Of a stretch of 64,000 bases of DNA, positions 7,764 to 16,132 are shown one piece after another. This stretch comes from CALBPI01 sp045110335 (GTDB lineage: Bacteria > Pseudomonadota > Gammaproteobacteria > Steroidobacterales > Woeseiaceae). The position numbers and the translations under genes are program-made. How positions within the stretch are numbered: position 1 is the stretch's first letter; each line of letters opens with the position of its first letter. Below the pieces are notes generated by a model that was not told the origin of the DNA, did no database searches, and worked only from the letters and a program-made list of their open reading frames with translations. Location of the stretch: NCBI GenBank assembly GCA_045110335.1, contig JBGCGB010000013.1, forward strand, positions 62,001 through 126,000. The letters are read 5' to 3'.

Positions 7764-8702
7764 ATGAGCAACACCGAAGCCACGCAGGAAAAAAGTTTGC
7801 TTGCTCCCCGCTATTGGGGCGTCTGGTTAGCCTTCGGCTTGCTGCGACTCATGAGCTTGCTGCCTTTCAATTGGCAAATGCGTTTGGGTAGGACGCTCGG
7901 TCGCATCAGCTATCGGTTGAACCGGAGCCGCAGGCGGATCGCGAGCAGAAACTTGCGCCTTTGTTTTCCAGATAAGAACGAAGATGCCTTGCAAGCACTA
8001 GTGAAGTCGCATTTTGAAAATCTCGGCATCACGATCTTCGAAATGGCAATGGCCTATTATCGCCCTAAGAGACTGCACGGCCGATATACGTGGCATGGCA
8101 TTGAACATTTAGATGCCCTGACGCCCGGCAGCGTTATCCTGCTAACAGCGCACTTCGGTCCCTTAGAAGTCGGCGGTACCGCATTGAAGCAACATGGCGT
8201 GATTTTCGATGCCGTCTACCGACAGGACAACAATGCGCTGATGAATCAACTGATCCGGCGCGGCCGGGAACAAGCCGGTCGCACCGCGATCGAGAAATCT
8301 GACATCAAGATGATGGTGCGCAGCCTGCGCGATGACGTCCCGGTCTGGTATGCGCCGGACCAAAGTTATCGCCGCAAACAAAGTGGGCTGTTGCCGTTTT
8401 TTGGCGTACCGGCGATGACCAATACGGCGACCAGCGCGTTAGCAAGGTTGGGCCGCGCCCATGTCGTCGGGTTCTTCCCGCATCGAAAAGCGGACCTGTC
8501 GGGATATGATATCTATGTCCATCCGCCACTCGATGACTTCCCCGGCGAAAATGCTGAGGTAGATACAGCGCGCATTACAAGTCTGTTTGAGGCAGAAATT
8601 TTGCGCTCTCCAGCTCAATATTATTGGGTCCATCGCAAATTCAAGGGTCGACCGGCGCATTTACCGGACGTCTATGCAGACTTGTCCGACGAGGACAATT
8701 AG
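7764..8702 (+). CDS. LpxL/HtrB-type lipid A late acyltransferase (copy 2)
   Basis: Second acyltransferase of the LpxL/LpxM family, 312 residues from the ATG at 7764, which lies just past the stop of copy 1. The open frame begins at 7698 inside copy 1, but that start would force a long overlap. Motifs: N-terminal span (about 18-36), HFGPLE at 130-135, DQSYRRKQSG, and C-terminal SPAQYYWVHRKFKGRP. The catalytic acid position reads Glu where the common motif is HX4D; HX4E is known in the family. The 3' end overlaps the convergent kdkA gene by four bases. Tandem placement suggests the LpxL/LpxM division of labour, not provable here. Confidence 0.92.
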   Translation: MSNTEATQEKSLLAPRYWGVWLAFGLLRLMSLLPFNWQMRLGRTLGRISYRLNRSRRRIASRNLRLCFPDKNEDALQALVKSHFENLGITIFEMAMAYYRPKRLHGRYTWHGIEHLDALTPGSVILLTAHFGPLEVGGTALKQHGVIFDAVYRQDNNALMNQLIRRGREQAGRTAIEKSDIKMMVRSLRDDVPVWYAPDQSYRRKQSGLLPFFGVPAMTNTATSALARLGRAHVVGFFPHRKADLSGYDIYVHPPLDDFPGENAEVDTARITSLFEAEILRSPAQYYWVHRKFKGRPAHLPDVYADLSDEDN

Positions 8703-9394
8703 CCGGCGCGATAAGCGGCCAGCAGCGTTTCCCAGTCAGTATCGCTAGCATGCCAGCCCGCCGAACTTGCGCGAATCTTGGCGAGAGACCGTGCAAGGCG
8801 ATCCAGATTTGACTGACACCACGAGCCAGGCTTCATCAATCGTCCCCGGTCAAAATCGATCAGGTAAAACCGGCCTTCCGAATCGCGCAGAATATTGTGC
8901 GCATTTAAATCAGCATGGTAGGCACCGGCGTCATGGAATCGTCTCAGCAATGCACCCAGCGCTTTCCAGGCGTCGGCCGGTAAGCCGGATGATTGCAGCT
9001 CATCGGCAAGACTTCGCGTTGATTCAATCCGGCGCGTGATCAAGTCACCGCGATAGACCCGGCCCGACAACACATAGCGGGCAGCAATCGGCTCGGGCAC
9101 CGGAAGTCCGAGACAATGCAACTGATCCAACAGCCGAAATTCAGCAAGAGAACGCGTGGTCGGCCCGGAGCCAAACAAGTACTGATCGGTCAACAAACGG
9201 CCAATCAATCCGCCGCGACGATAATGCCTGAAGACATAGCGGCCGGTCTCATCGGCTACGAACCACGCACTACCCCGACCCGAGCCGGAAACGGGTGAAC
9301 ACTCCGGCCATTGGTTTGCGGCAAAAAGGTAGGCTGGCACCTCATCATAGATGCCCGGCGCTAAGACAAATTCTTGTGACGTAAACCAACCCAA
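8699..9394 (-). CDS. kdkA: 3-deoxy-D-manno-octulosonic acid (Kdo) kinase
   Basis: KdkA phosphorylates the Kdo sugar of the LPS inner core at O-4 in organisms with a single Kdo. The 231-residue protein is a small eukaryote-like kinase: the ATP-binding part holds FRHYRRGGLIGRLL, the catalytic loop is HADLNAHNIL with the base Asp, and the Mg site is LIDFDRG. The C terminus NLDRLARSLAK is typical of KdkA/WaaP. Translation starts at a TTG (9394) with AGGAG six bases upstream. It lies among acyltransferase and heptosyltransferase genes, which supports the assignment over a generic WaaP. Confidence 0.93.
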   Translation of the reverse strand: MGWFTSQEFVLAPGIYDEVPAYLFAANQWPECSPVSGSGRGSAWFVADETGRYVFRHYRRGGLIGRLLTDQYLFGSGPTTRSLAEFRLLDQLHCLGLPVPEPIAARYVLSGRVYRGDLITRRIESTRSLADELQSSGLPADAWKALGALLRRFHDAGAYHADLNAHNILRDSEGRFYLIDFDRGRLMKPGSWCQSNLDRLARSLAKIRASSAGWHASDTDWETLLAAYRAG

Positions 9395-9525
9395 ACGGCA
9401 CTCCTGATCAATCGCGGCTGCGTTCGCCGGTTGCTATTCTAACCGCAAAATGAACCGGGCGGAGGCTGGCTATCCTTGGCGGCTTCACGCACAATTTTAC
9501 GACTCGCACTTGGAAGCCGGCTTCT

Positions 9526-10578
9526 ATGACAGACATCCAGTCAATTTGCATCATGCGCCTATCAGCGATTGGTGACTGTTGTCATACGCTCGCGGTGATT
9601 CGCACGCTGCAAAAGGAGATACCCGAGGCAAGCATCACATGGATCATCGGCAAAGTAGAAGCAAGCTTGATGTCGGGACTTGATGGCGTTGAGCTCATTG
9701 TTTACGACAAGAAAAGCGGCCGCGCCGGGCGACGCGAGCTCGCGCAGGCCCTGCATCAACGAGAGTTTGATGTACTGCTCAACATGCATGCCAGTTGGCG
9801 TGCCAACCGGATCAGTCGATTGATTCGCACCCGGCAACGCATCGGCTTTGATAAAGCACGCGCACGCGATTTCCAATGGTTGTTCACGGCGGACCGCATT
9901 GCATCGCAATTCCAACCGCACGTCATCGACGGCCTTTTCGGGTTCGCTGAAAAGATTGGTGTGCGGCAACGACATCTCGAATGGCGACTACCACTGAATG
10001 ATGCGCACCATGCTTTTGCCAAGAGCACCTTACCGGACGAAGGACCCGTGCTCGCGATTAGCCCTTGCTCCAGTAATCGTGCACGTAATTTCCGGAATTG
10101 GCCGATTGACCGGTTTATTGAGGCCGCGAACTACGCACAAGAAGCGTTTGGCGCCCACATTGTCGTGACAGGCGGTCACTCGGCATTAGAAGCAGAGTAT
10201 GCTGAAGCGATCGAACAAGGCGTCAGCGAGGTCACGAACCTGGTCGGCAAGACTACATTAAAAGAACTCGCGGCAATCATTCAAACAGCATCCGCAATTT
10301 TGTGTCCGGATTCGGGCCCAGCGCACATTGCCACCGCCGTGAACACACCTGTAATCGGCTTGTATGCCACCTCAAACCCTGGCAGAACAGGCCCTTACAA
10401 CAGCGATCAAACGGTCGTGAATCGCTACCCTGATGCGTGTCGGAAATATCTTTCGTCGGAGGTCTCCGCGTTACGTTGGGGGCAGCGGGTTCGTCATGCC
10501 GACGCGATGAGCTTGATACAAGTCGCCGACGTCAAACAAAAAATCGACCTACTGTTTAGTAGCAACGTTCAACGCTGA
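9526..10578 (+). CDS. Lipopolysaccharide heptosyltransferase, WaaC-like (GT9)
   Basis: GT9 glycosyltransferase that adds L-glycero-D-manno-heptose from its ADP-sugar to the LPS inner core. The 350-residue protein has the N-terminal Rossmann start ICIMRLSAIGDCCHTLAVI, a second domain with SPCSSNRARNFRNWP and VVTGG, and the nucleotide-sugar site PDSGPAHIATAVNTPVIGLY. Because a clear WaaF gene converges on it, this is most likely heptosyltransferase I. The last 30 bases overlap the end of waaF on the other strand. The paired genes kdkA, waaF and hldD complete the inner-core pathway. Confidence 0.9.
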   Translation: MTDIQSICIMRLSAIGDCCHTLAVIRTLQKEIPEASITWIIGKVEASLMSGLDGVELIVYDKKSGRAGRRELAQALHQREFDVLLNMHASWRANRISRLIRTRQRIGFDKARARDFQWLFTADRIASQFQPHVIDGLFGFAEKIGVRQRHLEWRLPLNDAHHAFAKSTLPDEGPVLAISPCSSNRARNFRNWPIDRFIEAANYAQEAFGAHIVVTGGHSALEAEYAEAIEQGVSEVTNLVGKTTLKELAAIIQTASAILCPDSGPAHIATAVNTPVIGLYATSNPGRTGPYNSDQTVVNRYPDACRKYLSSEVSALRWGQRVRHADAMSLIQVADVKQKIDLLFSSNVQR

Positions 10579-11568
10579 TAACACTGCAGTTGGCACAATG
10601 CCGTTAAGACAATTGAGATGCCCAAGAGGACACTCGCGTTTGAAGCAAGGGCTGCAATCCAGCGCCAAATTCATGATCGTTGCGCGAGTTGTCAATGGCG
10701 GTGTGAAATCGGGCGATGTCGAACCGTAAAGCGCCACGATGGATGTATCGACTGCCGCCGCCACATGCATTAACCCGGAATCATTCGTCACCACATGTTC
10801 ACATGCGGCCAGTACATCAATAACTTCGGCCAACGCCGTTTCGCCACAGTAATTAACGGCATCACCGTTAGACATGGCAACAATTTGCTCGCCGCCGGCA
10901 TGATCTTTGGGACCACCGAATACGCCAACCTGAAACCCTTGTTTAGCCAGCAGACTGGCCAGTGAAGCGAAGTGCGGCAGCGGCCAACACTTAGCCGGAC
11001 CGTACTCGGCTCCGGGTAATAAACCAACCAGCGGTTTGGCTTGGTCGATGTTCAATCGCCTTAGCGCAGCAGCTTGCGCAACCGGATCAATCGTTAACTT
11101 CGGCCTCGGCAAGGTCATCGGCATTGCATCAGCCGTCGCCAGGCCCAGCGCGACAAACCGTTTCACTGTTTGGTTTAGCACAGCCTTGTCAAAAGGACGG
11201 ACATCGTTAATCAAGCCAAATCGAAGCTCACCCCGAAAGCCGGTTCTTATCGGTATGTTTGCATGCCATGGAACCAGTGCCGCCTTCGCTGAACGCGGCA
11301 AGACAATTGCCCGAGCGTAACCGTTCTTACGCAGTTCATGCCCTAAACGCCGACGCTTGCCAAAACCGAACTCGCCATGCGCGACATCCAGTGCAACGCC
11401 TGTCCTGACCTCCGGCATACGCGCCAGTACCGGCAAAGACCAGGCCGGTGCCACAACATCGATTGCTTGATCTGGGTCTTGTTGCTTTAGCCGCCGAAAC
11501 AACGACTGCGCCATCACCATGTCACCTACCCACGACGGGCCGACAACCAGTACGGGCAGCTTGCTCAC
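10549..11568 (-). CDS. waaF: ADP-heptose:LPS heptosyltransferase II
   Basis: WaaF adds the second heptose of the LPS inner core. The 339-residue protein starts VLVVGPSWVGDMVMAQSLF and carries the WaaF-specific hallmarks: RSAKAALVPWHANIPIRTG, GAEYGPAKCWP, TNDSGLMHVAAAVDTSIVALYGSTSP and the Cys-rich end CSPCFKRECPLGHLNC. Its start overlaps the stop of hldD by four bases (ATGA), so the two are translationally coupled. Downstream end overlaps the convergent GT9 gene by 30 bases. Confidence 0.96.
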   Translation of the reverse strand: MSKLPVLVVGPSWVGDMVMAQSLFRRLKQQDPDQAIDVVAPAWSLPVLARMPEVRTGVALDVAHGEFGFGKRRRLGHELRKNGYARAIVLPRSAKAALVPWHANIPIRTGFRGELRFGLINDVRPFDKAVLNQTVKRFVALGLATADAMPMTLPRPKLTIDPVAQAAALRRLNIDQAKPLVGLLPGAEYGPAKCWPLPHFASLASLLAKQGFQVGVFGGPKDHAGGEQIVAMSNGDAVNYCGETALAEVIDVLAACEHVVTNDSGLMHVAAAVDTSIVALYGSTSPDFTPPLTTRATIMNLALDCSPCFKRECPLGHLNCLNGIVPTAVLSALNVATKQ

Positions 11569-12509
11569 TGCTGGTCTAGCACCTTCAGGTAATCGGAGAC
11601 ACCCTGCGCGACATCTTTAAATTCGCCGTCAAAACCGACAGCACGAAGCTGGCGAAGATCGGCTTCTGTAAAGCTCTGGTAGGCGCCCCGAAGATGATCA
11701 GGGAATGGAATGTATTGAATCTCACCGCGACGATGAAACTCGATGACTGCTTGCGCCACCTCGTTAAACGTCTGTGCGCGACCGGTACCGCAGTTAAAAA
11801 CCCCGCGTACTTCGGGATGCTCAAACAGCCACAAGTTAACGGCAACGATGTCATCGACATGCACAAAATCACGCTGTTGCTCGCCATCGCCGTAGCCATC
11901 CGTGCCCTCGAAGAGCTTGACGTTGCCTTGGTCGATCAATTGATTGTTCAAATGATAAGCCACGCTGGCCATGCTGCCTTTGTGCTGCTCTCTAGGACCG
12001 TAAACATTGAAATAACGCAACCCAGCAACCTGCGTTCGCAAGCTGGTGGCATGTCGCCGATAGTACTGATCGAAAAGCAACTTCGAATAGCCGTAGACAT
12101 TTAATGGTTTTTCGTTGGCCGGATGCTCATCAAAACGCTTGCTCGCGCCGTATACCGCGGCGGATGATGCATAGATCATCGGCACATTACTCTGTTCGCA
12201 GAAACTCAAGACCTGCTTGGAATACTCGAAATTGTTGGCCATCATGTAGCGACCATCCCATTCGGTCGTGGTCGAGCAAGCGCCCTGATGGAACACAGCA
12301 CTGACGTCGCCGAAAGCGTTGGGAGACGCTATTCGAGTCAAGAAATCCGCACGGTCAAGGTAATCGGCAATATTGAGATCGACGAGATTGGCGAACTTGT
12401 GGCCGTCCGTTAGGTCATCAACGACGATGACGGGTTCCGCCGTGCGCGCATTAATTTCAGCGACAAGGTTTGCGCCAATAAATCCCGCACCACCGGTGAC
12501 CACGATCAT
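11565..12509 (-). CDS. hldD: ADP-L-glycero-D-manno-heptose 6-epimerase
   Basis: HldD, an extended short-chain dehydrogenase, epimerises ADP-D-glycero-D-manno-heptose to the L form used by the heptosyltransferases. The NADP-binding start MIVVTGGAGFIGANLV is placed at the ATG 12509, matching the known family N terminus; an in-frame GTG three codons upstream is possible. Catalytic YGYSK (Tyr-X3-Lys), the Ser of YASSAAVYG, and the family signature RYFNVYGPREQHKG are all visible. About 314 residues against 310 in E. coli. Lies between the zinc-finger gene and waaF in one operon. Confidence 0.97.
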   Translation of the reverse strand: MIVVTGGAGFIGANLVAEINARTAEPVIVVDDLTDGHKFANLVDLNIADYLDRADFLTRIASPNAFGDVSAVFHQGACSTTTEWDGRYMMANNFEYSKQVLSFCEQSNVPMIYASSAAVYGASKRFDEHPANEKPLNVYGYSKLLFDQYYRRHATSLRTQVAGLRYFNVYGPREQHKGSMASVAYHLNNQLIDQGNVKLFEGTDGYGDGEQQRDFVHVDDIVAVNLWLFEHPEVRGVFNCGTGRAQTFNEVAQAVIEFHRRGEIQYIPFPDHLRGAYQSFTEADLRQLRAVGFDGEFKDVAQGVSDYLKVLDQQ

Positions 12510-12546
12510 GCTGCACACCCAGTGTTCACAAATCTCCTAAAGGTCA

Positions 12547-12762
12547 TCATGCCGCGGGCTGGGCCAGTACATAGTGCGCACCGCAATAGGGACATTTCGC
12601 TTCACCGGTTGCTTCCACCGGCACGTACACACGCGGATGTGAATTCCAAAGCATCATGTCCGGCATCGGACAAGACAACGGCAAGTCCGCTGGCGTCACC
12701 GTGTACTCGTTGTCGGCATTGGCACGCTTGGCACCGTTATTTGTTTTCGTTTCGCCAGTCAC
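12547..12762 (-). CDS. Zinc-finger protein, zf-CHCC family
   Basis: A 71-residue protein with the zf-CHCC pattern: CPMPDMMLWNSHPRVYV supplies Cys and His, and CPYCGAHYVL the CxxC pair. The fold is shared with the mitochondrial complex I subunit NDUFS6, but in proteobacteria these small proteins are found beside LPS and glnE/ilvE genes with unknown role. Starts at GTG (12762) with GAGG seven bases upstream; the extended -10 promoter at 12793-12801 leaves a leader of roughly 25 bases. First gene of the zf / hldD / waaF operon. Confidence 0.88.
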   Translation of the reverse strand: MTGETKTNNGAKRANADNEYTVTPADLPLSCPMPDMMLWNSHPRVYVPVEATGEAKCPYCGAHYVLAQPAA

Positions 12763-12792
12763 AGGCTGTCCTCTTCCGAAGTTGTGTTAGCC

Positions 12793-12801
12793 ATTATAGC
12801 A
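12793..12801 (-). promoter_or_regulatory. Extended -10 sigma-70 promoter of the zf-hldD-waaF operon
   Basis: Minus strand reads TGC-TATAAT, a perfect -10 hexamer with the TGN extension, about 31 bases before the GTG start of the zinc-finger gene. Only a poor -35 (TTGCCG, 19 bases up including the TGN) is present, as is common for extended -10 promoters. It sits just upstream of the glnE stop. Confidence 0.6.
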
Positions 12802-12823
12802 AGTTGCTCATGGCTTCCGGCAA

Positions 12824-15715
12824 TCAGCTGATCGGTGGCTCGCCAAACACGTCGCGCCATACCTCTGCGACGACTCTCGTGGCATGTTTGACCCTGTCGG
12901 GCGGGACCAACCCTTGCAAACCGTCCAATGACTGTCGGTGTGAGACTTCACGGAGTTCACGATAAGCCGATTGCAATGCATTAGCAGTATCCGTACTCAG
13001 CACATCCGCTTCCGCCAAACTGTCGAGCTGTCGAATATTATCGCTCCAGTCCAGTAATCGGGGCGCATCGTTTGCATGCTTCAAGACCAGGTACTGCACC
13101 AGAAATTCGATATCCGCGATCCCGCCGGCCCCTTGCTTCAAATCAAATGCGCTTACTGAAGACTGTGACAAGTGGGTGCGCATCTTCTGGCGCATGGCGA
13201 CAACTTGATCTCTTAGCGACTCACGATCAACGCCATTGGCAAGAATGTCGCGACGGACATCGACAAATTTTTGCCTGACATCAGCGTCACCGGCGACGGC
13301 ACGCGCACGCAGCAAAGCTTGATGCTCCCACGTCCATGCGTCCTCCCGCTGATATTTTTGAAACGCGTTGACACTGGTCACGAGAAAACCGCTCTTGCCA
13401 CTAGGTCGCAATCGCGTATCGATTTCATAAAGTTGTCCATCGCCCGTTTGCACACCCAAGAAGTGCACCAATCGCCGAGCGAGGCGCGTGACAAATCGTT
13501 GGTGATCAATCGCATTGGGGCCGCTTGTTTCGCCATCGGGCAGGTCATGCAGAAAAATGATGTCGAGATCGGACCCGTAACCTAACTCGAAACCACCCAA
13601 TTTGCCGTAACCGATCACCGCAAATCCACTGGCACAGGCTTCATGACCGGCCGGATTTCCGGTGCTTTCAGTCAAGTCATCCCAAGCAATCGCCAACGCC
13701 TGCTGCAACACTATTTCGGCAACATCGCTAAGACGATCGCTAACTTTCATGATGGGCAGCAAATTCAGGCAATCGGCAACGGCGATATGAAACCAAGCTG
13801 CTTGTGCGAAACGGATCAACGCATTAACGCGTTCCTCGATATCGGCATCGGGATTTGTACGCTGTAGTTCTTGCAATCGACCCAGCAACATCTGCCGGTC
13901 TAAGGCCACACCCGATTGCCGGGTATCCAACAATTCATCGAGCAACAGGGGACGTTCGATTACCCTGTTGATCACTGACTGGCTCGCACTCGCGATGTCG
14001 GCGAGGCGGGACAATGCCGCAGGCTGCTCAGTTAGCAAGCTCAAGTAAGCGCTGCGGCGCAGTACAGCATTCGCGACTGCTAACATTCTCGCTAACACCG
14101 ATTCAGTTTTGCGCTGCCGTTGATCGAGAATGTCGAGCACGCAGTCGATGTAACGTTCCAGGCGTTCCGCAGCGATGGATTCCAGCGACTGTTGACGCGC
14201 ATGCTGCAAGAATTGCTCGAGCGTCATCTGCAATGCTGTCTCGTCCGGTGCGAATAGATGATTCAACTGTTCGCTAAGCGCGGCTTCCTCCAACGAAAGC
14301 CAGCGGATCGCGGATCGCCCGGCTTCAACGGACTCGCCGGCCGGGTCAGAAATAGACAATAACGCATCAAAAATACAGGTGACTGCATCGCGATGGCTAT
14401 CCAAGGTCGATTGCAAGGCATCCCACTGTTCAAATCCCATGGCGATAGCGAGTGCCGCCCGTTGCGTCGATGCCGTGGGCAAACTGTGCGTCTGTCGGTC
14501 TTCCAAAGCTTGTAGCCGGTTTTCCAATTGCCTCAGAAAGCGGTAGCTAGCCTCTAGCGATCGACCTTCCGACTCTGTCAAACAATCTGAATCCACGCAG
14601 GCAGCGATCGCGGAGAAAAAGCGCGGCGTACGCATGACCGGTACATTGCCGCCGCGAATGAGTTGCCAAGACTGAACGATAAATTCAATTTCACGAATAC
14701 CGCCCGGACCAAGCTTCAGGTGCGCCTGCATATCTTTACGGGTAACCTCGCGTGCGATCATGCCTTTCATATCGCGCAACGACATCAGAACGCCAAAGTC
14801 CAGATAACGTCGATAAACAAACGGACGCAGCACATCGCGCTCGAAAGCCAGCACTTCATCGGTCACCTCATTGGATCGCCCAACGAAACGGGCTTTCACG
14901 AATGCATAGCGCTCCCAATCCCGCCCATGCGCCTGGAGGTAACCCTCCAAAGCAGACAACGAGACGGCCAGTGGCCCACTATCGCCGAACGGCCTCAGTC
15001 GCGTGTCGACGCGAAAGACGCGCCCCTCGGCAGTCCGACGGTCCAACAAATCGATGACGATACGCGCCTCACGGAGGCAATACTCGCTGGCCGCTAGCGG
15101 GCGTGAGCCATCACTATTGCCATCGCCGGAAAATGCAAAAACGAGATCGATGTCCGATGAGAAATTAAGCTCGCCACCACCGAGCTTACCCATGCATATG
15201 GCGTAGAGCTCACAAACGTTACCGTCTTCAGAAACGAGCTCACCGAACTTTTCTCGCATCTGATCCCGTGCGTGGTTGAGCGCAAAACGCAGCGTGGTAT
15301 CTGCAAGTTCGCTCAGCTGCTGCAAACCGGCTTCCAATGACAACAAGCCGCTGCACTCCGCCCATGCAATCGCTAACATGTGTTCCCGCCGAAACCGACG
15401 CAACGCCGAAGCCGGTCCGTACGCATCGGTCAAAGCCTGCAGCGCTTGTTGCTGTATGGGCGGTAGTTCAAGGCCCGCATGCAGTTGCTGCTTTAGATAG
15501 CCGGGATCGGCCAAAATGCTCGTGCGAACGAACTCACTGACCAGAATGCCCCGCCAAACGGCTTCGACAGACAAATGGTCAGTGGCACTAGCGAGCAAAG
15601 TCGCTGAGTCAGGGTCTGCAGACGATAGTTGATCGAAGAAGGTTGCGACAGGCGCTAGCAGCTCAGCATCGATAGCGAACTGATTCAGCAATTGTCGTTC
15701 AATTTTCGGCCACAT
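12824..15715 (-). CDS. glnE: Bifunctional glutamine synthetase adenylyltransferase/deadenylase
   Basis: GlnE adds and removes AMP on glutamine synthetase in answer to PII and glutamine. The 963-residue protein has two tandem nucleotidyltransferase units: the deadenylase half with GKLGGGELNFSSDIDLVF and the adenylylase half with GYGKLGGFELGYGSDLDIIF, each followed by its helical PII-type domain (LKLGPGGIREIEFIVQ and LKQGAGGIADIEFLVQ). E. coli GlnE has 946 residues. I place the start at the ATG 15715 (MWPKIERQLLNQF); a TTG six codons upstream is also open, and neither has a clear Shine-Dalgarno. Upstream lies an unusual structured non-coding stretch with a terminator. Confidence 0.96.
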   Translation of the reverse strand: MWPKIERQLLNQFAIDAELLAPVATFFDQLSSADPDSATLLASATDHLSVEAVWRGILVSEFVRTSILADPGYLKQQLHAGLELPPIQQQALQALTDAYGPASALRRFRREHMLAIAWAECSGLLSLEAGLQQLSELADTTLRFALNHARDQMREKFGELVSEDGNVCELYAICMGKLGGGELNFSSDIDLVFAFSGDGNSDGSRPLAASEYCLREARIVIDLLDRRTAEGRVFRVDTRLRPFGDSGPLAVSLSALEGYLQAHGRDWERYAFVKARFVGRSNEVTDEVLAFERDVLRPFVYRRYLDFGVLMSLRDMKGMIAREVTRKDMQAHLKLGPGGIREIEFIVQSWQLIRGGNVPVMRTPRFFSAIAACVDSDCLTESEGRSLEASYRFLRQLENRLQALEDRQTHSLPTASTQRAALAIAMGFEQWDALQSTLDSHRDAVTCIFDALLSISDPAGESVEAGRSAIRWLSLEEAALSEQLNHLFAPDETALQMTLEQFLQHARQQSLESIAAERLERYIDCVLDILDQRQRKTESVLARMLAVANAVLRRSAYLSLLTEQPAALSRLADIASASQSVINRVIERPLLLDELLDTRQSGVALDRQMLLGRLQELQRTNPDADIEERVNALIRFAQAAWFHIAVADCLNLLPIMKVSDRLSDVAEIVLQQALAIAWDDLTESTGNPAGHEACASGFAVIGYGKLGGFELGYGSDLDIIFLHDLPDGETSGPNAIDHQRFVTRLARRLVHFLGVQTGDGQLYEIDTRLRPSGKSGFLVTSVNAFQKYQREDAWTWEHQALLRARAVAGDADVRQKFVDVRRDILANGVDRESLRDQVVAMRQKMRTHLSQSSVSAFDLKQGAGGIADIEFLVQYLVLKHANDAPRLLDWSDNIRQLDSLAEADVLSTDTANALQSAYRELREVSHRQSLDGLQGLVPPDRVKHATRVVAEVWRDVFGEPPIS

Positions 15716-15749
15716 CAGTAAAGCGTAGCCCAACCGTTAACAGAAACCG

Positions 15750-15820
15750 AAAAAAAATGCGTTATCGAGGTTCGAAAAAGGCGTGTGCTGAAGGGGTTTC
15801 TTCAAGCCTCGACAACGCAT
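15750..15820 (-). terminator. Long-armed intrinsic terminator between the 43-residue ORF and glnE
   Basis: On the minus strand ATGCGTTGTCGAGG (15807-15820) pairs with CCTCGATAACGCAT (15757-15770), 14 base pairs with one G-U, enclosing a 36-base loop that itself contains GAAG/CTTC. A run of eight T follows (15750-15757). Strong stem plus T tract marks termination of the upstream small transcript about 35 bases before glnE. Confidence 0.75.
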
Positions 15821-15900
15821 ATCCGGTTTGGCAATCATTGCCTGTTATTGTTTTAGTCGCTCCGTGACTCTGCTACTCATCACAAGGTGCATCCCGCACC
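15750..15900 (-). ncRNA. Structured non-coding stretch, candidate small RNA or 3' UTR
   Basis: Between the stop of the 43-residue ORF (15902) and the terminator, the minus strand holds three consecutive hairpins: GGTGC-GGGAT-GCACC (15886-15900), AGTC-ACGGAGC-GACT (15855-15869) and GGCAA-TGA-TTGCC (15830-15842), then the long-armed terminator. Nothing coding is evident here. The chain of four stems in 150 bases could be a 3'-UTR-derived small RNA or a glnE leader element. No known riboswitch class is recognised. Confidence 0.45.
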
Positions 15901-15901
15901 T

Positions 15902-16033
15902 CTAAATGAGCCCAACGTTCAACGCAATGACTGCAGCCAAAAAAGCGCCGTACATCGCGGTCAAAATAACGACGGAGGCCTCAAGGTCACGGCCGGCATT
16001 GCGGCCTGTTCTATTGAAATCTAGCGTGGTCAT
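15902..16033 (-). CDS. 43-residue single-span membrane peptide
   Basis: Open frame MTTLDFNRTGRNAGRDLE followed by a hydrophobic stretch (about residues 20-42, SVVILTAMYGAFLAAVIALN) reaching the C terminus. AGGA lies nine bases before the ATG. Charge pattern (basic N-terminal part, then one span) suggests an inner-membrane peptide with its N terminus inside. No family recognised. Followed by the structured stretch and terminator, so it appears to be its own short transcription unit upstream of glnE. Confidence 0.6.
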   Translation of the reverse strand: MTTLDFNRTGRNAGRDLEASVVILTAMYGAFLAAVIALNVGLI

Positions 16034-16057
16034 AGCACCCAATCCTGTGTCGTTGTA

Positions 16058-16129
16058 ACGGCATCCCCGCCGCATACCCCCTAACTGCCGTCAGAAGGTC
16101 GACTATCCCACCCGGGTCAGAATTTTTTT
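16058..16129 (+). other. C-rich inverted repeat and T run in the gap before the FMN reductase gene
   Basis: Plus strand ACGGCA (16058-16063) and TGCCGT (16086-16091) enclose a 22-base loop with TCCCC and ACCCCC runs; a further C-rich segment ATCCCACCCGGGTC leads into seven T (16123-16129). It could be a small plus-strand RNA with C-rich loops, or simply the G-rich leader of the 43-residue ORF read on the minus strand. The last stem is weak. Confidence 0.25.
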
Positions 16130-16132
16130 GTG

